DNA of 64,000 nt from Taudactylus pleione. Its lineage: Eukaryota > Chordata > Amphibia > Anura > Myobatrachidae. The translations under genes were made by a program, and so were the position numbers. A model generated the notes under the pieces. That model saw nothing but the letters and a program-made list of their open reading frames with translations. It did not search any database and had not been told where the DNA came from. Positions 56,231 to 64,000 of the stretch are shown piece by piece. The stretch covers positions 3,076,501 to 3,140,500 of the forward strand of contig JAUIMM010000003.1 in NCBI GenBank assembly GCA_031769625.1, given 5' to 3'. How positions within the stretch are numbered: position 1 is the first letter of the stretch; the number at the start of each line of letters is the position of its first letter.

Positions 56231-56513
56231 GCATGTAAGCTCTCACGAGCAGGGCCCTCGTCCCTCACGTGCTTCTCCTTGCCTTACTTATACTGTCATT
56301 TACTGCTAACTCCCCACAACATCACCTAACACTTGGTTGCTGACGCCCTGCTGCTTATGCGAAGTGTTATACAGCAATGTTTGTAAACCATGGTCTTGTC
56401 CTGCATTGTTTGTACTGTTAAACTATTGAGAACACAAGAAAAAACGTTATTATGTGTAAGGCGCTGCGGAACCCTTGTGGCACAATATAAATAAAGGATA
56501 ATAATAATAATTA
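56231..56513 (+). mobile_element. L2/SINE 3' end fragment
   Basis: GCATGTAAGCTCTCACGAGC and AGGGCCCTCGTCCC, then GTAAGGCGCTGCGGAACCC and AATATAAATAAAGGATAATA. This is the conserved 3' tail of vertebrate L2-mobilised elements. Confidence 0.75.
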
Positions 56514-56691
56514 TATTGCATGCTAAAGTAATTCAACATAATACAAGAGGCCATTAAATTTAAAAAAAGACTATCGCTCATTCCTATTAGACATGAGTTC
56601 CATTGCGGCGCAGGTAAGTGTGGCTGTAAGCCGCACTTACGGTACCTCCAGACTTGTGGATTTTTGTTTGCAACCCCATAAGGCTGGGATG

Positions 56692-57073
56692 CAATCGGGA
56701 AACCGTCTGACGTGATCCCGACAGCCGGCTTCCCGACGGCTTTATCTCGGCGTGGGTTAAATGACATGCGTCTATATCTAGACGCCTGTCATTTTCCCGA
56801 CGTCGGGAGACAGGCGCCGGGAGCGGACAGCCACGGGGGGAGGAGGGTTAGGTTTAGCGCACCCGGGGGGGGGACAGGGTTAGGCACTTGGGGGGGAGGT
56901 TAGGGTTAGGCACCCCTAAGGAGGGTTAGGTTAGTTATTACTTACCTGAGGACAATCGGGATTTCCAGCGCTGTCGGGCTGCCGCTGCCGGGATCTGTTC
57001 ATCTGTCGGGCTGCCGCTGCCGGGAATCAAACCGCCGGCCATGCAGCCGGCGGTATTTCATACCGATTCCCAT
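56692..57073. mobile_element. TTAGGG-containing element
   Basis: GGGATGCAATCGGGAAACCG on the left, GGCGGTATTTCATACCGATTC on the right. The interior at 56835-56935 has GGTTAGGGTTAGGCACCCC. It shares CGTCTATATCTAGACGCC with 46979-47435. Confidence 0.7.
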
Positions 57074-57182
57074 AGGGCTGCGTACAAAAAGTTGCGAACC
57101 CATGGTGAGATTGGGGATTGAGGGGGACAAGTTGCGGTGTTCTACAACTCATCACTTTCGCGGCTAATAGGATTGAGCCCTA

Positions 57183-57352
57183 TAGGGGGAGATGGGTCAC
57201 ACCTAAAGAGGACAGGTTGCCTATATCAACCAATCAGATTGTAGCTATCATTTGTCAGGTACATTCTATAAAATTATTGTATAAGCAGATTGGTTGCTCT
57301 GGGTAACTTCTCCACTTGTCCTCGTTAGAAAATTTGCTGCACCTCCCCCCTA
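57183..57352. mobile_element. CCAATCAG MITE
   Basis: TAGGGGGAGATGGGTCACAC, CAACCAATCAGATTGTAGCT, GCAGATTGGTTGCTCTGGG and GCTGCACCTCCCCCCTA. Confidence 0.8.
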
Positions 57353-57388
57353 TATATTGCTTACAGAAGAACTGAGTTCCCGACATTG

Positions 57389-58429
57389 GCCCGTATTCAA
57401 ATAGCAACGAAAAGCCGGGATCCGCGAAAAAGTATCGCCGATTGCGCCTTTTAGCCTGTCGAAAACTTATCTCTGTATTCAATTCCATCCGCTTTTCGCC
57501 TACGCGGAAATTCAATGCAAAGTAATACGTGAAAAAGATTTGCCTCTGAATAGGTGGAGAAAAAAAGTGCAACATTTTTGTTTTGGGGTGCAAAGGTGGG
57601 GAAACCACTCAGATCTCTTGGGACAACCCCTCAAAGGACAACAGAGTCACAAAAATTTCCTGAAAAAACTGAACACCCCAAAAAAGTACTTTGAGTTTGG
57701 GGGCGAAAAAGTGCAAAGTGGTGGGACAAGTTCGCAAACTACCGAAATAAGGTTCTGGGGGGGCTCTAAGAAGGGGTCAAGTGTTTTGGAGAATGCAGGT
57801 GCATTTTGGGGGGAGGAATTTCACTTTTTGTAAATGTTCACTTTAGAGACATTAAAACAGGGGTCTTCAACCTTGGCCATCCAGCTGCTATGGAACTACA
57901 CATCCCAGCATGCACTGCCACCTTTTTGATATAACAGCATGCTAAAACTATGGCAGTGCATGCTGGGATGTGTAGTTCCCATTAGCAGCTGGAGGGCCAA
58001 GGTTGAAGCCCCTTGCATTAAAAGATGCTTGCACCCAATTTCAGGTACCACAAATTTGACAGGACTACTTATTTTCACCAAAAAATACTGCTTTATGCCA
58101 TTCTTCACCACTTGTGCAAAGACGCTAATTAGTGGCAATTGTGAAGACTTAAGTACCCCAAACTGTTTTATTAGGGCTAATCGGGCACTACTACATTGAT
58201 CCCCAATGTTTCTGCAGCTTATTGGGGGGTTCAGGCTGATTTCCCGGATTCTGACGCCACTTTTCACCTGTTTTGACTTCGCGTCTCGCCGTTCTTGCGT
58301 CTTTTGGAATTGAATACGGCGAATAGAAGGGGCGCGCACGATAAGTTTCCCCGGCTAAAATACGCGATGTAGGGGAAAAGTGCGGCATGCGAAACTTTAT
58401 CGCGGATGCGAAACTAATTGAATACCGCC
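57389..58429. mobile_element. Non-autonomous element with GTATTCAA ends, second copy
   Basis: GCCCGTATTCAAATAGC on the left and CTAATTGAATACCGCC on the right, flanked by CATTG. Removing the hAT-like insert and its duplication leaves 875 bp, essentially the length of 6972-7849. Confidence 0.8.
57858..58015. mobile_element. hAT-like MITE, 8-bp TSD, nested in an 875-bp element
   Basis: Length 158 bp. Inverted ends are CAGGGGTCTTCAACCTTGG and CCAAGGTTGAAGCCCCTTG, with a perfect CATTAAAA duplication. It contains AACTACACATCCCAGCATGC and its inverse. Confidence 0.9.
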
Positions 58430-58832
58430 CATTGATGCTATGTGCCGTACGGGACCGACACAGTTTCCTGTCGGCATCGCATATTTTCCCTCGCACCCCA
58501 TAGAGATTTTAGGGAAAACTTTAATTGTCGGCACTACGGTACTTGGACGATATACGCCCCCCAATAGAAGCCACAGAAAACTGACAAGCGAGTGAGACTA
58601 TCTTTAAGGGGAGGGGTTCAATTCTCTGCGATGTTCGTGTCTGCACATCACGGTAGAATATGGTGGCCCAACATCTTCTGAAAGGGAAAACTAGTGATAC
58701 TACTGGACGCAAAAACACCTTCCCCGACCATTGCGATGAATTAAAGCTCCCATTAAGTAAGCGAGAGATTGCGTGACCTACTAAAATGCATATAGCAGCA
58801 AATATATACATTCCAGAGTGGGCGCAGTATTA

Positions 58833-59126
58833 AGCTGGGAGCACACTATATGCTCCTCCAGTCATGCGATGTAGCGATACATTACATCGCTGTACATACT
58901 ACACGATCCTGCATACGATGGCGCAATATACCATCACATGCTGTTCCATAACATCATGTCGGCCATGGAATCGTCCCATCTAATGTGCAGCACAGCAGAC
59001 AGGCCGATTCAACGAACGACGGCAGCGAAGGACGGATCGGGCGCACGCACTATACGATGTGAACAATATATCGTTCTGATCCGCGTCGGAGCGATACATT
59101 GTACGATAAATAGTGTGTACCCAGCT
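58833..59126. mobile_element. PIF/Harbinger-like MITE, TTA TSD
   Basis: Length 294 bp. AGCTGGGAGCACACTAT on the left and ATAGTGTGTACCCAGCT on the right, flanked by TTA. The 3-bp TTA target fits the Harbinger pattern. The interior is rich in TACGAT/ATCGTA palindromes. Confidence 0.7.
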
Positions 59127-59134
59127 TTAGTCTT

Positions 59135-60840
59135 CCATGTCGTTTTCAGTTTGTGTCAGGTGTGCGTCCGTGGATCCAATACAGGGACCAGTAGCAGCCG
59201 GTACACGACAGAGATCACGGTTGTTCCTTTCTAGAAGAATATTGGGAGACCGTGCAGATTTTGGCAGCATATTCATCCAGCAAGAGTAACAGAGAGATTC
59301 CCTAGATGTGAGAACAGAGGGCAGCGGCACGGAGCATGCTGTCATTTCTCAGGGATGCACGTTCCTGGCACTGCACCAAGTGCCAAAACATTGAAAACAC
59401 TCACTTTGTCGGAGCATAACAAGAGAGTGGAAAAACTTAATCCGGCTCGGAGATGCCCGCTCAGTGACTAATGAAGGGTATTAATTGTCTGAGGTTACCG
59501 AATGGCTTTTTCCAACAGCCCTTGAAGATGCCGGACAGTGGGGGTAATTCAGCTTGGAACGGAATGGCAACGCTGCATGCAGGCAGCTTTGCAATTTCAT
59601 CCTTGCTAATATGCAAATACAGCCGGAGGTGTACGACACCCGCTGAATTTGCGATTCCGGCACTGCGAACGAGGTCGCAGGCTGGGACAACCATCGCGAC
59701 CATCGGACGTTTCCGGGAACATTGGTCGACCCCCGCCCTCGCACCTTAAATGCGATAAAGGACGGTGCCGGCCCGCCAGCTGGCTGATAAGTCTCAGCTT
59801 ACTTAGGCTGGCCGGCTTGCGAGGCCAGGAAACTTAGTTTGTGGACGCAGCTCCTGGCCTCGCCGCCCCCGGAAAACTTGCGTGCAATGCTGAATTAGCC
59901 TCTGTATCCGTAAACGGTGGAGTGGAATGCACAATACAATGCAGTTAGATGTATGAGACGGTGGATTTGTTAGGGAGTAGACTGCAGTGATTACAAAGAG
60001 TATTATCCGCAAAGCTCTACAGACTTCTACATAACGGATATAGAACAATAGTGACAAAAAGTTACATTCTCGCTGTTACTTTGAATTATGTTGTAAATAT
60101 GTTCACTTGGCATCACAGAGCCTGTACAGGTAAGCCAGACACTGAAGCAGCGTAGCTGTGCTACATTTGGCTAAGTCACTGTGACATCTGTCAGCAAAGG
60201 AATCCCAGCCGTTCCCAAATGGAAATATGAAACAGGTGTCAGGTTTAAGCAAAAGGGTGAACACGTCTGATGTATTTTGTCAAGCACAATTCTGGTTTCA
60301 CAAAGCTATACATCTTACATGAAATAGCTCACCAAATGGCTGACATACTACAGTACCCTCTCAGGGGTCAGTTTATTAAACATATATAGAGCAGCCCCGA
60401 ATATGAACGTTCCTAGGCTAGGTAACCAGAATAGTTTTTTCCGAGTCTATTTACATTGTATGGAGGCAGCGGGATGCTGGGATTTGTGAGAGAAATGCAG
60501 GAGATGTGAGGGAGACATTGGTAATTAGCCACTTTTCTTAAATAAATTGCTGCTTCCGTATTGATAGGTGTGAAGGGCTTCGTAAATAGGCCCCTGTGCG
60601 AGATATGGTCTAAAAGACATACGAATAGTTAATTGGCCCCAAAGCGGGTATCTGTATGTGTCTATGTAGAGATGGTAAACTCTACTAAGCCCACTTCCCC
60701 TTACTCACATCCGTAATACTTAGCAGAATATCGAAACCATCGGTACAATAGAGTACCATCGGACCCATACGCACAGTTGCACAATCCCTGACCTTACTCA
60801 AATTGCCACGCACGCTACGAGACCTCACACTGCGCAGTGG
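59135..60840. other. Sequence without recognised features
   Basis: Short open frames on both strands (e.g. 59461-59900) with no recognisable motifs. 59680-59880 is CpG-richer. No exon 1 of col27a1 could be identified. Confidence 0.4.
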
Positions 60841-60844
60841 ATTA

Positions 60845-61965
60845 TTTGTCCCTCCTGGTGCCTAACCCTAACTGTCGGGGTAAGTGCCTAACCGTCTCTT
60901 CTAGTGCCAAACCCTAACCCTCCCTACTGGCGCCTAACTCTAACCGTCTCTTCTAGTGCCAAACCCTAACAGTCAGGGTAAGTGCCTAACCGTCTCTTCT
61001 AGTGCCAAACCCTAACCCTCCCTCCTGGTGCCTAACTCTAACCGTCTCTTCTAGTGCCTAACCGTCTCTTCTAGTGCCAAACCCTAACCCTGCCTCCTGG
61101 TGCCTAACTCTAACAGTCTCTTCTAGTGCCAAACCCTAACTGTCAGGGTAAGTGCCTAACCGTCTCTTCTAGTGCCAAACCCTAACCCTCCCTCCTGGTG
61201 CCTAACTCTAACCGTCTCTTCTAGTGCCAAACCCTAACTGTCAGGGTAAGTGCCTAACCGTCTCTTCTAGTGCCAAACCCTAACCCTCCCTCCTGGTGCC
61301 TAACTCTAACCGTCTCTTCTAGTGCCAAACCCTAACTGTCAGGGTAAGTGCCTAACCGTCTCTTCTAGTGCCAAACCCTAACCCTCCCTCCTGGTGCCTA
61401 ACTCTAACCGTCTCTTCTACTGCCAAACCCTAACTGTCAAGGTAAGTGCCTAACCGTCTCTTCTAGTGCCAAACCCTAACCCTCCCTCCTAGTGCCTAAC
61501 CCTAACCGTCTCTTCTAGTGCCAAACCCTAACCCTGCCTCTTGGTGCCTAACTCTAATCGTCTCTTCTAGTGCCTAACCCTAACTGTCGGGGTAAGTGCC
61601 TAACCGTCTCTTCTAGTGCCAAACCCTAACTGTCGGGGTAAGTGCCTAACCGTCTCTTCTAGTGCCAAACCCTAACTGTCGGGGTAAGTGCCTAACCGTC
61701 TCTTCTAGTGCCAAACCCTAACCCTCCCTCCTGGTGCCGAACTCTAACCGGCTCTTCTAGTGCCAAACCCTAACCCTGCCTCTTGGTGCCTAACTCTAAC
61801 CGTCTCTTCTAGTGCCAAACCCTAACCCTCCCACCTGGTGTCTAACCCTAACTGTCGGGGTAAGTGCCTAACCCTAACCCTCCGGTAAGTGCCTAACTCT
61901 AACCCTAACCCTCCCTCCTGGTGCCTAACTAACCGTCGGAGTAAGTGCCTAACCTTAAAAAAAAT
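60845..61965. repeat. Telomere-like tandem array (CCCTAACC-rich, 46/52-bp units)
   Basis: Alternating units: AGTGCCAAACCCTAACCCTC then CCTCCTGGTGCCTAACTCTA, and AACTGTCAGGGTAAGTGCC, each joined by TAACCGTCTCTTCTAGTGCC. It is an expansion of the interior of the GTCGAC-rich element, whose right end follows at 61966. Confidence 0.85.
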
Positions 61966-62134
61966 AAAATGTGTCGATCATTTCGGTGTCGACCTAATGA
62001 CATCGTCGACCTTCTGACCTGTCAACCTTCTTATCAGTCGCCCTTTAGTGTGTTGACCTTCAGACCCTTTCTAACTTGTATTGTCTACCAAAACATTGTG
62101 TACTTTTTCATTGTGGACCTAATGACTGGATACC
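61966..62134. mobile_element. GTCGAC-rich element, right end
   Basis: GTGTCGATCATTTCGGTGTC ... CATTGTGGACCTAATGACTG ends in GGATACC and matches 31920-32111. The left part is absent or replaced by the expanded array at 60845. Confidence 0.7.
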
Positions 62135-62157
62135 GCAAGGTTCTGTGTACACTTTGT

Positions 62158-62345
62158 ACCCTCCACACCCCGCACCCTAAGCCTAACCCTCTCCGTTAGT
62201 TCCTAAACCTAAGTCTCCACCCCTTCGTGCCTAACCCTAACCCTCCCCCCTTAAAGCCTAAACCTAACCCCTCCCCAATGGTGCCTGACCCTAACCCTCC
62301 CCCCTAAGGATGCCTAACCCTAATCTCTCCCCCTCAAAACCTAAT
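62158..62345. repeat. Degenerate CCTAACCC-rich stretch
   Basis: Repeated GCCTAACCCTAACCCTCC-type blocks with variable spacers, related to the preceding array. Confidence 0.6.
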
Positions 62346-62377
62346 GCTAACCCCGCTAACTGACCTACATACCACAT

Positions 62378-62545
62378 ACCAGTATGTTTTAGGATTGCGG
62401 GAGGAAACGGGAACACCCAGAGGTAACCCACGCAAACATGGGGTACATGCAAACTCCACACAGACAGGACCTTGGTGGGAATCAAACCCAAGACAACAGT
62501 ACTGTGAGGCAGCAAACTAACCACTATGTCACTGCGCTGTCCTTA
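62378..62545 (-). mobile_element. tRNA-derived SINE head, truncated
   Basis: In reverse complement it reads GGACAGCGCAGTGACATAG, then TAGTGGTTAGTTTGCTGCC, then a B-box-like GGGTTTGATTCCC, then TTTCCTCCCGCAATCC. This is the head of the same SINE type without its tail. Confidence 0.8.
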
Positions 62546-62929
62546 TTGTAAAATATATTGGATACCAAAAAAGCACTGGGGGTGAAGACCCCCCCTTAAA
62601 ACTGATACCTTGGGTACAGACCACTCTGTCTCGACTAGTACAGACTTTAAAAGGTCTCCTCGTTATGTATTTACACATCGGTTGACATAGAGATAAATTG
62701 CTTGGGCACAGTTGCTAACGCAGCCACACAATAACCGGACGCCAGTCACACGAGTAGGAAGGAAGTAACACTCATCTGGACCATGAAAGGTTAAATGGAC
62801 ACAGGAGATCAGACTGATTTACTCATATTCTTTTGGCTGACTAACTACAGGGGTGCTCAACCGACTCGTGGGAAACCTGCAGGATCCCTTCCCGGGATAA
62901 ATTCACTCCGCAGCTCCCAACACACTGTG

Positions 62930-63492
62930 GGCCTGATTCAGACCCACTCGCAAGCGCTTGAGCGCTTGCGAGCGAGTCGATGGCGTGCTCTGAGCACGCG
63001 CAGCGACCGCTCTCTGCGTGCGCAAGCCCCGGAGGGAGAGAGAAAATCTCTCGCTCCGTGGCTCACTACAAAAGGGGCTGCAGTCGATGTTGATCGACAG
63101 CTCGCCCCGTTTTGTAGATGTGGCGGGGGGGGGGGTGGCTTCACAAACGGAGGCGTTCCAAAGCGAACGCCTGCCGTTTGGGGGCGGCGCACAGAAATCA
63201 CCAGTGATGTCAGTGAGAGAGCTTCCGGCTCTATTAGAGCCAGAAGCTCTATGTGGCTTGCGGCCACGAGACCCTACCACAAGGGTCTCGTCGCAAGCCC
63301 GATGGTCGCGATGGTCTTGACCATCGTGACCATCATCCTGGCCGCTTGCAATAGCTGTGGGTGGTCACCCACAGCTATGCGAGCGGCCAGAAGGCCGCAC
63401 GAAAAAAAAAAACGCCCAGATTCAGAGCGAGATTGATGACGACTGGAGTCGGTTAGCACTAGGTTGCGTTGCTCCGTCTCTGGATCAGGGCC
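62930..63492. mobile_element. Non-autonomous TIR element, 4-bp TSD family (TGTG)
   Basis: Length 563 bp, from GGCCTGATTCAGA to TCTGGATCAGGGCC, flanked by TGTG. It is close in sequence to 18062-18581, including the CTACCACAAGGGTCTCGT and GATGGTCGCGATGG hairpin segments. Confidence 0.85.
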
Positions 63493-63584
63493 TGTGCCCC
63501 CAGAAGTGGTTCATTATAAACAGCAGACAGGCATCCAGGACTCGGGCTCAATTAGTTCATTCCGGTCCGAGTGTCATCTGCCAA

Positions 63585-63615
63585 GAATCAGCACAAAGTG
63601 CTTTGTGATTTACAT
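63585..63615. promoter_or_regulatory. Paired inverted SOX-type motif (weak)
   Basis: CACAAAGTGCTTTGTG is a near-perfect inverted repeat of the SOX core ACAAAG with a 2-bp spacer, inside non-repetitive sequence (63497-64000) upstream of the found col27a1 exons. COL27A1 is known as a SOX9-responsive cartilage gene. The usual dimer spacer is slightly longer, so this is only suggestive. Confidence 0.25.
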
Positions 63616-64000
63616 TTTATCCGAGTGTTGTTTCCACATTAAGGTAAAGCATAAACAGCTCCTTTTTAGTCCCTTTTCATCTGGTGAGCTGTACAAGGGC
63701 CTTCCCATGTGATTAATCCCAGTTCGGAGGAACCGGACGGGCCCTGGGGTCTCGTTCTTCTTTGTAGAACGAAAGCTTGTCATCATTGTATGTGGGAACA
63801 CAAGGCCTCAGACACAACAGCCCAACGCGATTGCTCCCAACGGAGAAGGCAGTTTGCGTGGGAGTTTGGAGCAGGGGAGCCCTTGGAAAATACACGCGTC
63901 AATTTGAATGTGTAACCGATCAAACAAAGCGAGACGCTGGCTGGGTCTATAGACAATATATATGGAAACACTGGAGCACAGTATGGAAATAATCGGTGAT

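Noticed and set aside
60845..61965. True telomere or chromosome end
   Set aside because: Units are 46-52 bp with only embedded CCCTAA motifs, flanked on both sides by ordinary sequence and a transposon end.
62795..63436. 213-codon plus-strand frame
   Set aside because: Mostly inside the TIR element at 62930-63492; the homologous region at 18132-18518 reads the same way.
52123..64000. First exon and promoter of col27a1
   Set aside because: Several CpG-richer patches exist (e.g. 59680-59880), but no minus-strand ATG with the right phase and donor could be defended.

Overview
This window is intronic-scale DNA from a large, repeat-rich vertebrate genome, most likely an anuran amphibian (inferred from the mix of a DIRS tyrosine-recombinase retrotransposon, many palindromic MITEs with CCAATCAG motifs, tRNA/L2-type SINEs and long introns; the species was not identified). 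The only host gene recognised with confidence is the 5' part of a fibrillar collagen gene on the minus strand, a COL27A1 orthologue. Six coding exons were located by splice sites, phase and protein similarity: a signal-peptide exon (52052-52122), a 1,349-bp exon with the laminin-G/TSPN domain and variable region (48693-50041), and four 54-bp Gly-X-Y exons (28525-28578, 14379-14432, 7971-8024, 4040-4093). Introns between them are about 2.0, 20.1, 14.1, 6.4 and 3.9 kb. The start codon/first exon (beyond 52122) and later exons (below 4040) were not found.

The rest is mostly mobile DNA and tandem repeats. A nearly complete 6-kb DIRS element (40631-46635) lies in the intron between the TSPN exon and the first triple-helix exon, in the same orientation as the gene. 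Its RT/RNase H/methyltransferase-like and tyrosine recombinase frames are open, its gag frame is broken, and its internal complementary region matches both termini. A family of non-autonomous TIR elements (ends GGNCCTGATTCAGA, 4-bp target duplications) has nine complete copies. Further elements are CCAAT-box MITEs, hAT-like MITEs with 8-bp duplications, an 875-878-bp element with GTATTCAATT ends, GTCGAC-rich elements with a possible 9-bp duplication, and elements with TTAGGG/TTAGGC-like interiors. Many are nested, so relative ages can be read.

Tandem arrays occupy roughly 10 kb: a GT/GC minisatellite just downstream of a collagen splice donor (13519-14337), a 46-bp then 49-bp minisatellite (20960-27262), 38-bp (29575-30900), 54-bp (32480-33090) and about 57-60-bp (27484-27760) arrays, and a telomere-like CCCTAACC array (60845-61965). 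The long open frames inside these arrays are repeat artefacts.

One unexplained coding-like locus remains: an acidic reading frame on the plus strand (53835-54410) followed, in another frame, by a coiled-coil-like segment (to 54616). It is the best candidate here for something undescribed. No bacterial-type system, CRISPR array or operon is present.
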